Positions 1-36,309 of a DNA stretch of 64,000 bases are shown here, piece after piece (within the stretch, counting starts at the first letter, position 1; each line of letters starts with the position of its first letter). The DNA comes from Rhinolophus ferrumequinum (taxonomy: Eukaryota; Chordata; Mammalia; Chiroptera; Rhinolophidae). Under the pieces are notes generated by a model. That model had not been told where the DNA came from and did not search any database. It saw only the letters and a list, made by a program, of their open reading frames with translations. The stretch spans positions 12,914,001 to 12,978,000 of the forward strand of contig NC_046292.1 of NCBI RefSeq assembly GCF_004115265.2. Direction: 5' to 3'. The position numbers and the translations under genes are program-made.

Positions 1-544
1 GAAATAATAAAAGATCAAATGTTCCTGCTCCTCTCCTTCCCCCTCCATCGGCTGCAGCTGGAAAAGAGAAAAATAATAAAAAGACAAATGCAAACGATCC
101 CAGGGAGATTTGCACTTATACCTAAACTCATGTATTATATACTTTTAATATTTATGGCTCATAGATTTGAAGAAAGCACTCTAGATAGTTTCTTTATAAA
201 TACCACATTAATTTCAGTATTGGAGGTTCTTGTGTTGCTACAAATATTTGGAATGGCATCCAAATTCTAAATTTACAAGTAGATGACAAAAGAAAACAGA
301 ATAAATAGGGGGCTAAAACAGTCTTCTAGATGAAACATAAGCTTCTAATACACTGATCCAGAAAATCAGATAGAAACTAAAGAACACTAATTTTATGAAT
401 TATTAACTGAAAGACTTAAAATACTAGTTCCCCTCTAATCTCAAATGACCAGGCAAAGAACTACAATTTTAAAACTGATGAAAGAGATGATATAGTCGTT
501 ACAGGAAATGCAGTGAAAGAAAAAAATTAAGCAGCCATAGCTGA

Positions 545-725
545 ATGGTATGGTTTAATGTGGAAGTACAGACTAGGAAGAAGCCTGGAGACCTGTTGGG
601 AGCTGGAAAGTACTGTATCTTGACACAAGCCATGGTTACATGGAGATATACACAATATTCATTGAGTTATATACTTGATGTGTATATTTCAGTGGTTATG
701 AATTATACCTCAATCTAGAACCAAC
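545..725 (+). mobile_element. Old L1-like 3'-end fragment
   Basis: The stretch ends in a 'gaattatacctcaat' type motif seen at the 3' ends of mammalian L1 copies and of related fragments in this window (compare 38700-38740). It is short and diverged, and the family call is from memory. Confidence 0.4.
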
Positions 726-879
726 AACAAGAAGAGGTTAATGTCACTGCAGGAACCTCAAAAGCAAGAGATACTGGCATTTTTATTTCAAAAGTATTCC
801 ATCTGATAGAGTTGCTTGAAATAAATCCTAATAGGTTCTTTGTGTTTGGAAACAATTACTGTACCTATTGTATATAGTA

Positions 880-1040
880 TCAGTATATAATATATACTAT
901 GTATACTAATAGTATATGATATAATGTAATATAATACCCGGTCTTATTTTACTTTAAGACCGGGTCTTATATTAATTTTTGCTCCAAAAGACGTATTAGA
1001 GATGATTGTCCGGCTAGGTCTTCTTTTCGGGGAAACACGG
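880..1040 (+). mobile_element. Palindromic Tc1/mariner-like MITE, partial copy
   Basis: The right arm matches the complete copy at 29056-29317: a 'gaccgggtcttatatta' stretch, then 'tttgctccaaaagacg', ending in GGGGAAACACGG followed by TA. The left arm is not clearly present, so the copy is truncated or rearranged on that side. The inner AT-rich part has TATA-type repeats. The edge at 880 is approximate; the right end at 1040 is firm. Confidence 0.65.
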
Positions 1041-1714
1041 TAGCTCCCAGGAGCCAAAAGAGGTCAGTCTGTTCTCGAGCTTTTACAAAGTTACAGGGAC
1101 CAATAGTAAGTGTATATTTTGTGGAAACTTTTCTCCAGCTTCTTTTTGGTTAATTCACTATGAACAAAGGTTTTTATTTTAATACCAAGAATATAAGGAA
1201 ATAGACGTCTAATTCAATTTAGTAATATGATAGTCATTTGTAATCCACAATTATTGGTTATTTGCCCATAATAGTACATTTTATATGGTAAGAATTTAAA
1301 ACAAAACACACACAAAAAATGTACCTTGCAGCTTTCTTGCTTTAAGAGAGACAAATAACTTTGGCAATTGTGCAGGAACTAGAATAGAATGTCAGTTTTA
1401 GAGAACAGCAGGAAGCAAGACTTAAACTGAAGGAGGAAAGAACATGATTGAAGTTATTAAAATTATAATGTAAACATCTAAATTTGCAGTGGTATTCAAT
1501 AACCAACGTGAATTAATAACTGCTTGATTGACAGGCTTCTACAAAATGAAGCTTAGATATACTTATTCAGCATAAACCAAATAACTTACATAAGTTCAAA
1601 AATATATTACAAGAGTTTTGTTTTGAGAAACGATTTTTGTAGTGCGCAGCTCTGCTATTGCCATCTTTTAGGATTTATAGTCAGCAACATTTTGGACCAT
1701 CAGAGTGAAGAGAA

Positions 1715-1840
1715 AGACCAGAGGGAGGACAAAGCAAATGTGGTAAAATGTTAACATTTGGGGAATCTGAGTGAAGGGTATCTGAGAATTTTTTGTACAG
1801 TTCTTGTAATTATTCTGTAAGTCTGAAATTATATCAAAAT
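1715..1840 (+). mobile_element. L1M-type 3'-end fragment
   Basis: It contains the 'ttctgtaagtctgaaattat' and 'aaaataaaaag' motifs typical of old L1M 3' tails. A similar tail lies at 12950-13010. No coding part is visible. Confidence 0.5.
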
Positions 1841-3670
1841 AAAAAGAAAAAACTATTTGTAAATCCTTTGCTTTATGATTATGAAAACAGTATAATGACA
1901 TGTAATAGGCACTTAACAGAAGGAAACAGAATAGTAGTCTAGGAAAAGTGGAGTCAAATGATTATACTGTATCCTTAGAACTGTGAGGGGTAAAGAAGGG
2001 CTGTTCTGGCCTCTTTAGCACATAAGTCCTAATGGATACTGTTTGTACTGTCTGCCTATAGTAAAAACCATGCATCGGATCTCACACCACCTATTTTAAC
2101 TCCATAATAACCAGCACTTTAACTTATTACCCAGGCTTTTTCACAGAATATATATCCCAACTAGCAGACCTAAGTATTCTAGTCCTCTTTACAATTATAG
2201 CCTTGATTGTCATCAATAAACTGGCTTTCTGGTTATCAGTTTCTAGTCTAGCTTATTTTATCACAGCACGTGGGATGTCACCAAAACCGTACCAAGTACA
2301 GTGACGCTTATATAAGTGTGCCTTTGAAATGTATTTCTGCTTTTTTTCATTCTTTCGGATTGCATGTTCGGCAATAGTCGACAAGAGGATGCTACAATAT
2401 AAATCTGTGTTTATTTTACAAAGATACCCTCTTAAATGCCCTCAGCCTCTGTACTGAAAAGGTACCTTCTCTGTATCATGGGTCAGAAATGTAGGTAAGC
2501 CTTAGTGCCGGTGAAAAAATGGCTTCTCGGTTGGAGGTCGGTGTCAACTGACATCACACTCAAAGTCCTTGAAAAATGAGGAGGCGGATTGTATACATCC
2601 TTTACATTATAAATCCTTACTGGAAAGATGGGCTAAATAATACAAGACAGACTTCCCTGAAAGAGTATACAGTTGATCACATAAAAATCTCTGAGGTAAC
2701 ACAAGAATTTCAACCCTGTGACTATAAAAGGGGGTATGGGAGACCCATATTATTAATACGGAGAGTGCTCCATAATATACTGATAAAGTCAAGTGGCAGA
2801 ACATTATATGGTCTGGAGAGATGCATACCAGATTGTTCACTAATTATCTTTGGGAAATAGAGGGCTGGGGAAGACCTCTTTTGAAGGAGAGACTCAACTT
2901 TAATTTGTTTGGAATTGTTTAATAGCTTTTTTCAACTTACAGTCTTTTAAAATAAGTTAGTGACAAAAATTGGAAGTTCATTCATATGAAGTACTAGTCT
3001 CTCCTTCATTATGGAAAGGCAGATGGTACCTCTCGGTTTACATTTACAAAAAACATAAAAGCGCCCAGAATATTGTCTGCCTTGTTTTATGGAATAATAA
3101 TTGTCAGTTTTTCAATACTAAGGTAGTTGTTATAAAGAGTAGTGTTTTCTAAAGCCTGTTCGGACTTTGAGTCTAAGTAATCAAAGCTCTGTTTATTTTG
3201 TTTGTATAAGTACACAGAAATATAATACCAAAAAGATACCTTTCCCTTTTAAAATAGAAACTAAGGTACCACAGAGCTCATTTCCCATACTGATCTTGTG
3301 AGCATTTGTTTGCAGTATAATCGGGTTTGTCAGAGCTTGTGTTCCGGGCAAGGTGCACCCGTAAAGGTGGGTAGGACGATGTCTTGGCATTTCAATATAA
3401 GAATTCCTTACTAAGTCAACAAGAGGCACTAGAAAGTTAAGAAACTAGGGACAGATGTCCTAAGGCTTCTGTGAAGAAGGTGTTACCATTTGGGAAACTA
3501 TTGATCGAGTAGCAGCTTCGTGCTTAAGGTAATGAGGAAGTCAGAAAACAATTTATCCATCCCTAGGAGACACAAAATGACTGAAATAATGAAGTGCCAG
3601 GATACATCATTCAGGAAGTTGTGTGGTTAGCATCCCGGGAACCCAGAGCTTCTGGGTAGCCAAAACCAAT

Positions 3671-3696
3671 GGGGAAGGCTTTATGGAGCCTTCCCC
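3671..3696. repeat. Perfect 10-bp hairpin with 6-nt loop
   Basis: GGGGAAGGCT at 3671-3680 and AGCCTTCCCC at 3687-3696 are exact reverse complements around TTATGG. A 22-bp direct repeat, with copies from about 3695 and 3717 and sharing ccagatgctgagaaggga, follows at once. Confidence 0.7.
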
Positions 3697-4394
3697 AGAT
3701 GCTGAGAAGGGACCAGCCAGATGCTGAGAAGGGAAGAAAGCATTCCAAGTAAAGGATGTAGAGAAACAATAGATTCATTACTTGAAAACAAAATTTTAAA
3801 TGAGCAGAAATCAGTAAATAATTCTTGGGGTGATTCTGATCGTTGTAGCTTATGTAATAAGCTTTTTAAAAGAATAGCAATTGATATGGGCAAATTACGA
3901 ATCTAAAATTTCTATCCTAATTTATTCCAGAAAGGACTTAGAGCCTCTACGAATACATAATGTTTAAAATGTGTAAGTTGAAATAACAAGTGGCAGAATA
4001 GCATGATCCCATTACGGGAGAGTTTGTACAAAAGAACACTAAACGGACAATCAATGCCCATAAGTAATTAATGTTAGTACTAGTCCACATTAATTTTTGT
4101 GTTTAAAATTTCTCTACAATATGCATATTCTATTTACAATCAAGGGGAAAAAATTTTCAAGTGACTTAAGACACAACTATTCCTGATATTGAGCCCAGGA
4201 GGAAATCTTTCATTGGTCTACATATGATAAACAACCTGTAGAATAAATCCAGCACCACGTTCTAAAATCCATTCCTGAGGACAGTCTATGACAAAATACT
4301 GCCCCCCAAATTCAATCTAGATGCAGAGCTAGTTCTCTGCTGGTCTGGTTTAAGCTAGGGATCAATTTTCCAGTAGCTTGAAGAAAAGATGGAT

Positions 4395-4413
4395 TATATA
4401 TATATATATATAA
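4395..4413. repeat. Short (TA)n microsatellite
   Basis: An uninterrupted run of about nine TA units lies in AT-rich intergenic DNA. Confidence 0.8.
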
Positions 4414-5944
4414 GGGGGGTCTACCACAATTGTGCCTGAACCAATCTCCTTTGAGTTGTAATTCTCGTTGCTGTTTTCACCTTGCTGATTTTTTTATCAT
4501 GTGTCATTGGTGTTTGTGTTAGCTGTCCCAAGTGCTTTTTGTACTAAGGTGAGATACTGCCCAAGAAGTTCTACATTAAACTTCCTGGGGCATAGCTCTT
4601 ATGTGGTGCTAGACAGGCAAGGAGCTATACAGTTTAGCAATCTTTAAAACTTAGGAAAGGAGGAGCACCCTCTCATTAAAGAGCTCAACAAGGATTTATA
4701 GCTAAATAAAGAACCAAAGCAATGCCTTCAAGAAGTCACACATCTGCTCCCGTGCAGACACAAGGTAGGTAGTCAAGGCCCAGAATTCGACTCCACAGAG
4801 AAGGGCGGAATGAGTTAACTCACAATTTAGAATTGTAGACTCTTAAGAAAAATAAATATTAGAGGAATGCTAAGAAATTATTTGGATTTCAGGAAAGTTT
4901 TAACTCCATAACTTGTTTTGATATTAAACTGCAGGGTCAGTAATAAAACCGCATTATCTGCACGTGAGCCTGCTCACCTTTCATTGCTGCGGGTGGGGGA
5001 AGGGGAACAGATACCAGCCTCTTCCAAGAGTGGTCTTAAATCAATAAGCTGCAATTTTAAGAGGGTGGGAGGGGCAAAATGTATTACTGTTTAACTCCCC
5101 TCCCCCCAAAAAAATTTAAAACTACAATTCTTTATTTAATTCATGCACATTCCCCAATAACTGATTCCTGTCCAGAGTCAAAGGAAAAATTAACGAAAGC
5201 CTTAAACCATTTTACATTACTCCCAGTAGGGACTGAGAATCACTAAATACTATTTAGCTGTACATTTTTACACCAAGGAATCTTGTATGTTGACCAAACG
5301 AAAATAAACAAACAAAAGTGACGACATCCAAAATACTGAGTTATCTCCTTTTAAGTGAAGTATTCATTGCAGGGGGTGCCCAAAGCTAACCTAATTAATG
5401 AAGATGGGGAACAGCCATCAGAGAAGTGAGGGGACGCTTCGGCCGTCCTAGGCAGAGGGTGAGCACAGCTGGTCAGCACTGAGCGCTGCTGTTAGGATTA
5501 AGAGAGGTTGAGAACTGAGGAGCCTTACCCCGACATGCGGTCAGCATTAGCGATTGTCAACTCCTGCTTTGAGGTTACCTTTCAGTAGAAAGGCTGTCGT
5601 TGAAGCTGACATACAGGGAGTTTTACTTAAGGACAGGTAACTTCCCTCCCATTAGCTTGTTCTTTCAGGTTCTGGCACATACGCAGGTAAGTGGAAACCA
5701 GAATCCTGCAGATTTATTGGGCTGTGCAAGAGACCAGGCAGTCAGGCAACGGTCCACGAGGCAGCCTGCACATTTTTATGTAGGAGGCAGAGCTCCAGCC
5801 AGGCTTTCTCCAAACTAGGGCAGAATTCTGTTACCTTCTCCCTTTTCCCTTCTTCCGGGTCACTTTAAGCACAATAAGCCAAGTTGAGTCAGGATGAACA
5901 GATGCCTGTTTTTTTCTGGAGATCCATAGACGTACGTTCATTCA

Positions 5945-7308
5945 TTAAAATCAATTTCGTAATTTTATTACTGAAGTAAAATGAGCATTTTTCTTCTTTC
6001 TCTGCCATCATCTATTATCAGCATACAACCACAGAAAGATAAAAAATGTCGTTTTTTAAAAAACCATTTCTGCACTGCTTTTTGTCCCCTCTACTGCAAA
6101 AGTAGCCTCCAAGTAATGTTCCTAACGCAGAAAAAAGGACTTCAACATTTGTGTCATTCGTCACTCCCTTTATTCAGACACTTGAGTATACCTCTCCCAC
6201 AGCACTAGAGAAGCTCTACTCTGTACACATCATTCTTCACAGTAAAGAAAAACCCCATCATTCCCAAAATCCACAGACGAGGGAAAATGTTTAGGACATC
6301 TGTCATACGTAGCAGAGACAACAAACAGTCCAGCCAGTCCACAAGATGCCAATTTCCTACCCCGACCCCTGTCCTCCATTTCTTAAAGATCTGTAAGATT
6401 TAAAATCTCCTTTTAAGAGAAATCTAGTGACCCACACGTTAATTTATATCTCAAGCTAAAAATAAATAATGAGGTCCTAAACCGGACGACTTTCTCTAAC
6501 TAGTTTATGAGCTGGCCGGACCAGCCTCTGAGTGAAACGAGACTATGCGGGACTGTGGAATGGGCCCATTCTTTGTCCTCGCAAGCTCTTCAAGGTTCAG
6601 GTAATTCAGTAGTATTAAACAGGCCTCCACTCAGACACACCTTAGGTGAAAAACATGGGCAATGAACACAGACCAAGATGCTATTTACACACTTGGCTTT
6701 TGATAAATTGAAACAATGAGAGCTTGAAACTAGAGGCTTAGTTAAAATAAGTCTGACACCAAACAGAGATTCCACGACCAGGAGTTACTTTGGAGAGAAG
6801 CTATGAGAGGCTGGATCTTCTTTCTCCCCAATGTAAACCAGCAAATGCACCTGTAAGGTGGAGTTGTCAGTAAGAGTTCCCTTCCGACTTTGAAGCAAGC
6901 AGCAGGGAAACAGAAGGATTTTGAGCTAAACATGGGGAAAAAGGCAAACCAAAGTCAATTTAAACAGGCCTCAGAAAAGAGAAAAATCCTTTAGAGGTCT
7001 TATTAAAAAAAACAACAAAGAACCAAAAAACCCCCCACAACATTCAGAGATGGGCAAAGAAAGGAAACGGCAACGGCCTTTGGACTTCAGCGGCAAGTCC
7101 ATCAAGATGCTCTGATTCTCAGCCGAGAGAGTTCAGCCTCCACCCACCGACGACGCTGCACCACACGTGCCCATCTTCCTCCTCTCGGGTCGTAACTGAG
7201 CTGAGTGTCCAACACCGCCCTCCGGCGCCCTGGGGACCGCAGCTGGAGCTCCTGCGCTGAGCCTCTCTCCCCTCGGCGCTCTGCTGGCCCGCAGCGCGTC
7301 CCAGGCCT
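5945..7308 (-). other. EMC1: Probable EMC1 3' untranslated region
   Basis: This follows the EMC1 stop codon (7309-7311) on the minus strand and has no open coding sequence. A minus-strand AATAAA lies at 5964-5969, where the plus strand reads tttatt, and would end the message near 5945. Other tttatt sites occur, for example near 6170, so the end is not certain. Transcript data would settle it. Confidence 0.4.
5964..5969 (-). terminator. EMC1: Candidate EMC1 poly(A) signal
   Basis: AATAAA on the minus strand about 1.34 kb after the EMC1 stop. It was chosen from several candidates by position only. Confidence 0.3.
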
Positions 7309-30328
<23,020 letters not shown>

Positions 30329-30628
30329 GACAGGAGCCCGGGCCCGCCCGCTGACGACCCGGCATGCACCGCGCCGCAGGCTCCGCCTCCGCGGAACCAC
30401 AGAGTTCGGGCCACATACAAACCCTCGGTGGGGCGCCCAGGAGTTGGAGGCTTCCGAACGTGCTGAGAGTCCACCTGAAAACGTGAGGAAGAGCGCAGGT
30501 GGAAGCCAGGCGGGGAGAAGCGGGCCGCACCGCAAATTGGGTCAGGCACGCACGAGGGCAGCTCTCGAGGGCCATCCCAGAGGCCCCCGCGCCGCCGGGG
30601 TCCTAACCGACGACACCGCCTTCCGCCG

Positions 30629-30634
30629 CACGTG
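30629..30634. promoter_or_regulatory. CACGTG E-box next to the MRTO4 start
   Basis: A perfect E-box palindrome 11 bp upstream of the MRTO4 ATG. MYC and related factors bind this core and drive many ribosome-assembly genes. Use here is inferred. Confidence 0.4.
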
Positions 30635-30645
30635 GTTGCAGCGAG

Positions 30646-33600
30646 ATGCCCAAATCCAAGCGCGACAAGAAAGGTGGGTGAAGGGCCCGTTGGGACCCGG
30701 TTAGGACCCCACCGGCTGCGATGGGGGTGTGGGGCACAGAATGGGACGCCGGGACCTCCGTGGGGAGCTCCGCGGGCTTGCTCTGGTAGCTAGCGGCGGG
30801 AGCACGCTGGGCAGAGGGAGCTGGAGCCTGGTCGTGTTAAGGGAGCCGAGACTGTTTTTCCCAGCTTCGACTGCTCTTCCAAGGCCTACTGGGCCGGGAA
30901 ACAGCTTCCGAGCACCCAGACTGCGCCCGATCTCGCCTTGGCCCATCTTTCTCACCTTAGCCCATTTCCCTTAGCACTCTGCGCTCTCGCCACCCTGGTC
31001 GCCTTTCCCTTTCTCTAGCACAAGCTTATTCCCGTGCCTGGCTCTTTTTACTTGCATTCCCTGCCTACCTGGCATGCTTATGCTCCCATTTTCATTTTGC
31101 TGACTGAGTTGTCAGTTTATAGAGCACCTCCTAAGAGAGTATTCTTTACTATGGTGGCGTCTCTCTCACCCCGGCTGTTTAGTATAGTCACTCCACAAAT
31201 ATTTAGGTGCCTGGCACTCTCTAGGAGTAGAAGGATACAGCAGTTACAACAAGGAAGGCTTAGAGTCTTCATCGAGCTTAACACTTTAGTCATGGGAAGT
31301 ATATCCCACCGAAACACCAAAAATTGAATGACTAAAGTCAAATAGTGATGAATCCCATAGAGTAAAAGTGAGGTGATGTACATGACCATAGGTCTTTGAT
31401 GAAGTGGCAAATGAGCAGACACCTGAGGAAAGGAAGTGAGCAACCTATGGAGTTATCTGGAGAATGGTGTTCCAAGGAGAGGGAACACAAAGTGCAAAGG
31501 GGCTGAAGTGGGGGCATGTTTGATATGTTCTGGGACAAGAGGCTAGTGTGGCAGAAGCAGAGTTGGGGGGTTGCAGGGTGGGCAGGACTTTTAGGACCTT
31601 TGCAAGGAATTGGCTTTCACATCCCAGTGAAATGGGTAGGCATCTGAGAGCTTGAGCAGTACGATGATGTGGTTTGACTTTACTTTTAAAATGTCACCCT
31701 AGTTGCCATATTGAGAATGGACTGGGTAAAGTGGAAGCAAGGATGGAATCATCAAGAGCAGTAATCCAACACAGGGGTGATGCTTGGCTCACAGAGGCTT
31801 GGCTCACAGATGTAGCAGCGGAAGTGATAGGAAATGGACAACTCTTGTTTGCCCTCCTGTCCTGCACTTGCCTCTGACTGGTGTGATTACCTTTCTGTAT
31901 ATGTGCCTTTTGAGGAGGGACTAAACGCCAGGCCGGATGACTAAGAGGTGGCCGTTTCCTGGAGGCACCCTGGGTTTTGCATTTGATGCTGTTAAGTGTT
32001 CGTGGGTTCTATAGAGGGAGCCCTGATGAGATCTGGCAAATCCAAACCCTTCCGGATAAGAGGCAAATTAGGCCCTAGCTTTTGTTATAGTAGAGGTGCT
32101 TGTCCCTCTCCAAAGTGGCATTGCTGCATCCTTGAGTCCAATCTGCAAAACAGGATGTAGCAGAAAAGAGACAGTCCCCAGGCTCATCATTCCACAGCAG
32201 AAGCCATCCATAGATGGTCTCTGTGCACCACGGCCAAGAGCGGAAAGAGACGTGCCTCAGCCAGCAGACTAGCTCTACCACTGAAAGCATTCCCTCTAGC
32301 AGGTACAAGCCCCACCTCCACACCTCAGTGCAGATGTTTAAGCTAAACCAAGAAGGTTCAGAGGAACACCCTGCTTGTCTGAGTAACAGGAAATATATCA
32401 AAGGATCTGCAGGCTCAGAAACATCAGAAAGTCGGCGCTCTGCGGACCCTGGGGATAGTCTGGCTGCCTCTCCTCAGACGGGCTTGGTCCAGCCGAACTA
32501 CCAAACGGCAAGAAGAAAATGAGTCTCCAGGACATCCAGATTTGTCTCTCATCATCTCTCCTTTTTCTTCTTTGTATTAGTTTCCTTAACCAAAACTGCC
32601 AAGAAAGGCTTGGAACTGAAACAGAACCTGATAGGAGAGGTAAGGGCTGTTTCCAGAATTTGTGTTTGGTTTATAAAGGTGTGCGTAGGACTGTATGTTA
32701 GGGAAACATCCTGTTTAAAAAAAAAAACCTGCTGAGCGGCCCTTTGTCCTCCAGTGGCAGCACCAGTACGACTCCCACAGTGATGCTTCCCAGCTTGGGC
32801 GGAGCCCTTCCTCTGTGCCCTGCACTGTGCTGCGTGCCATACGTATCATTGCACTCCATCCTCACACAGGAGGTGACATTAGCCCTGTTTTGCAGTTGGG
32901 TAACTGAAGCTTACAAGGATTTGTTAGCCTGCCCAATGTAAGAAGTCTGGGAGTTAGCAGACGTGGGTAAATGCGCCAACCCACTGTTTGCACTGCTTCG
33001 GGGCTGCAGGCTGGATAAAAGGGAGTCTCCTCCTGCATAACGATTGTTTCCTTGAGGCCACCTCATCATGGCTGTGGCCAGCAGTGTGGGCAGAGTAGGA
33101 CCACTGAACTGTGTGCCCATGTGAGTAAATAATGAGGATTCGGTTGTTTCATTTAGAAGGTGCCTTCCTAGTGTAGCTAAGAGTTTCTGGGTTATCAATA
33201 ACTAACAGACAGTGCAGAGAACAGGCCACAGGTCAGTCAGAAACCATGGGATCCTAACCCGTGGCTCAGCTTCCCCTGCACTTTGGGATCACCCCTGCTT
33301 TGCCCCAGGGGAGCCCCTGTACGTGGGGACCCTATCTTAGAGGCCTCCAGCTCTAACCTTCCACAGTTATAAGTTACCCGGAGCTATCCTTTCCCATCGG
33401 AGGCCAGAGTATTGCCCAATCCTGGTGCCCCTTGAACTCCAGAGCCCCGCGACTTGTTCCACAGCTTCGAAAATGTGTGGACACGTACAAGTACCTCTTC
33501 ATCTTCTCCGTGGCCAACATGAGGAATACCAAGTTGAAGGACATCCGGAACGCCTGGAAGCACAGCCGGTGAGCAGGCAGGGAAGGGCGAGGCTGTTCTC

Positions 33601-35884
33601 AGTCGGGCACGTGGCAGCCATTGCCCCTGGGGTACCTGGGTCACAGATGGCAGGTTAATACGGACAAAGTGCCACTCCCAAGCCGAAGGTACTTTTTACC
33701 TGTTACAGCTAGCTGCTCTTCGCACTGTGCTCCCTCCCTGTGGAGCAGGACTTGGTAGGTGCTCAGGGAATGTTTGAGCAGTGACCCCTCCAAGAGAAGG
33801 GGCTCCCTTTCCCCTGGGGTCCGTTTAGGAACATCGCATCAGTTCTAGAATGTCATTATGTGCTGTTTTAGGATGTCATTATGTGCTCCATGATGCAGCG
33901 CTGACCCGAGAGCAGGTTGCCCAAGCCGTGTGGCGAGTACCTGTCCTCAGTTGGAACTATGACAATACGAGTGGCTCTGGTCGTCTCTTGCTGAGCCAGC
34001 TCAGGTTCAGACCATGAAACGGGCCTCTTCCGTACATTCAGGGGGGGCAGGCAGATTAGCACATAACAATCGTGGTGTTAGACAAGACATTGTGAATGTC
34101 AGGGTCTCTGGGCAGGAAAACAGTGAAAGGGACCTTGGGCTGGAGACAGAGGGGGCAGAGCTTTGTGGAAGAAGAGGGAGCCTCTGCCATGCCTCCAGCC
34201 ACAAAACAGCCTGGGCCTGACTCGGCTCCACTTAATGGGAGGCAAGGCTGGACGGGGCACTTCTTTCACGGACCCCTCTTCTCTGTAGGATGTTCTTTGG
34301 CAAAAACAAAGTGATGATGGTGGCCCTGGGTCGAAGCCCATCTGACGAGTACAAAGACAACCTGCATCAGGTGAGTCTGGCCCTCTCCTGGAGGGGCAAG
34401 GCCAAGCCGCCTGCCCGCCTGCTGCTCTCACATGACACACACTCCAGCCATCTGGCCCGCCTGGGGATCAGGAGAGCCCGCCTGGCTTAAAGCTCCGGTT
34501 CCCCTTTAACCTCCTGACCCAGAGAGTAGTGTGCAGGTGGGCACACACCCAGCTGTGACAACCAAGTGTCTCTAGATGTTGCCAAATGCTGGGGGGTAAG
34601 GGGGCAAAACTGTCCCCATTTGAAAGTCACTGCTCTGATGTGACCAGACCAACCCCGTGTTTGTTCTTTAGGTCAGCAAGAAGTTGAGGGGTGAGGTCGG
34701 TCTCCTTTTCACCAATCGCACTAAGGAGGAAGTGAACGAGTGAGTGTTTCTGAGGGGTGTCTAGAGGTTGGTGAGGACGCTGGGGACTTTGTACAGTGGA
34801 GGCATCAAGGAAGAAGCTGTTCCTAGAACCCTGGTACTGAGTTCTCTCCAGTACTGCGCTCCAGGCTGGCTGCAGCTAGCAGCTGAGATTGCTGGAAAGG
34901 GAGGGAAGGCCCAAGGGGAGCCTCGCTTCAGGGGGCTGTGTGTGGCCCAGTCAGGAATCTCCCCTCCTACCACTTCTCTTTCCCCTAAGGTGGTTCACGA
35001 AATACACAGAAATGGACTACGCCCGCGCTGGAAACAAAGCAACTTTCACCGTGAGCCTGGACCCAGGGCCTCTGGAGCAGTTCCCCCACTCCATGGAGCC
35101 CCAGCTGAGGCAGCTGGGCCTGCCCACTGCCCTCAAGAGAGGTACGGGGAAGTCCCTGGAGCTGCAAGGTCACAGCTTAGCGGCCAAGAGCACAGGCTCC
35201 CAAGCCCGGCAGGGCCCCTCTCCCCTTTCTGGCTGAGCAGGTTACGTCTGCCGGCCTCCATTTTCTCATGAGAAAGGGGGGCTGAGAGTGCCCGCCTGAT
35301 CACTGCGGTGAATGTGGACAGTACCTTACAGCCAGAATACAGCACTTCAGGGACAGAGGGAGGTGGTCACTGTACCCCGAACACCGTCGCAGGCAGCTGA
35401 CTGCTGTTGCTGAATGCCTGCCCCAGCGTGTATTGGACTGGTGGGGCGGACAGGTGGCCAAACAGATCCCTCCCAGCTCTGGGCAGCAGACAGAAAGTTG
35501 TGCCAGAGGTAACTGTGTGGTGGCCCCCCTCTCTGCAGGTGTGGTGACCCTGCTGTCCGACTACGAGGTGTGCAAGGAGGGCGACGTGCTGACGCCAGAG
35601 CAGGCCCGCGTCCTGGTGAGTCCGGCCCGCCCAGCCATCTGCAGGCTGTTGGGGTGTGTGTGGAGGGGGTTACCGCAGAGACTCCTGATCATACTCGCTC
35701 CTCCTTACTCTTGGTTCCTTGGCCTCTCTTGCAGAAGCTTTTTGGATATGAGATGGCTGAATTCAAGGTGACCATCAAATACATGTGGGATGCACAGTCT
35801 GGAAGGTTCCAGCAGATGGGAGATGACTTGCCAGAAAGCGCCCCCCAGTCAGAAGAAGAATCGGAGGAACAAGACGATGACTGA
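30646..35884 (+). CDS. MRTO4: mRNA turnover protein 4 homolog, 60S ribosome assembly factor
   Basis: MRTO4 resembles ribosomal protein P0 (uL10). In the nucleolus it occupies the P0 site on pre-60S particles and later exchanges for P0. Exons: 30646-30673, 32581-32639, 33465-33568, 34289-34370, 34672-34739, 34990-35141, 35539-35615, 35735-35884. They sum to 720 nt, giving 239 aa plus stop, the human length from memory, and all junctions are GT-AG in phase. The protein starts MPKSKRDKK (basic N-terminus). It carries the uL10-like core ([36 protein letters not shown]), then [16 protein letters not shown], and ends in an acidic tail ([10 protein letters not shown]). The start was chosen by homology; the only upstream in-frame context is CpG-rich 5' UTR. 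It is divergent from EMC1 and looks intact. Confidence 0.97.
30674..32580. other. MRTO4 first intron
   Basis: About 1.9 kb. The first 200 bp are GC-rich. 31180-31880 looks like an old interspersed repeat, possibly L2-type ('tgtggcagaagcag', 'cagtaatccaacacagg'). No exon or RNA gene is recognised. Confidence 0.5.
32830..32965 (+). mobile_element. MIR SINE fragment in MRTO4 intron 2
   Basis: 'cactccatcctcacacagga' and 'ttttgcagttgggtaactga' follow MIR order. The intron (32640-33464) otherwise shows no known feature. Confidence 0.6.
33569..34288. other. MRTO4 intron 3
   Basis: About 0.7 kb of single-copy-looking DNA. Nothing recognised. Confidence 0.5.
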
Positions 35885-36065
35885 CGGGCACTTCGGACTG
35901 GGCCTCCCAGCCCATTCCAGGCCTTGTCTTGACTGGAACACACGGGACTGCCTCCGCCCCTCTTGGGGGACCAGCTGTGTATTTTGCTGTGGATGAAGAC
36001 AGGTGGGGGGCGAAAGGCATAGACTCTTCTGTAAAGAATAAAACTTTGTCTGCAGGGTGTTTCCC
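35885..36065 (+). other. MRTO4: MRTO4 3' untranslated region
   Basis: A short tail after the TGA ending at 35884, with AATAAA at 36037-36042. Cleavage is expected near 36055-36065. The end of this region and about 120 bp beyond it recur at 42817-43001. Confidence 0.75.
36037..36042 (+). terminator. MRTO4: MRTO4 poly(A) signal
   Basis: A canonical AATAAA 153 bp after the stop codon, the first such signal downstream. Confidence 0.8.
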
Positions 36066-36309
36066 TGTGATGGCAAAGGGACTTTTTCAGAAAAAAGGGC
36101 TTTGGATTTGGGCTTTTGATTGGATCCCTACGGTGCCCTTTGTTCACCTGAGGAGCCAGCTTCCAGCACTGGTTCCTGCGTGTCCATGGCCATGCAGCTC
36201 TAGGGAAGGGAAGGAGCAGCCACCAGGGCTTCTGTGCCCTGGCCCTCAGTGCACACACAAAAAAGGAAGCAGGCTGGAAATGGTAAACATGGATAAATAC
36301 AAGACTTAG

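Larger units (their letters stand above)
1..5900. other. AT-rich intergenic region, no gene supported
   Basis: I see no exon chain with splice sites and no CpG island here; open frames are short and unrelated to proteins I know. In human the gene beyond EMC1 on this side is UBR4 (from memory), but none of its coding sequence is recognisable. The stretch holds L1 3'-end fragments, a partial palindromic MITE, a short TA run and a perfect hairpin, each listed separately. The rest is old unclassified sequence. Confidence 0.6.

Noticed and set aside
1-5900. A UBR4 first exon
   Set aside because: It is expected near here from human gene order, but no CpG island and no matching coding sequence is present in the window.
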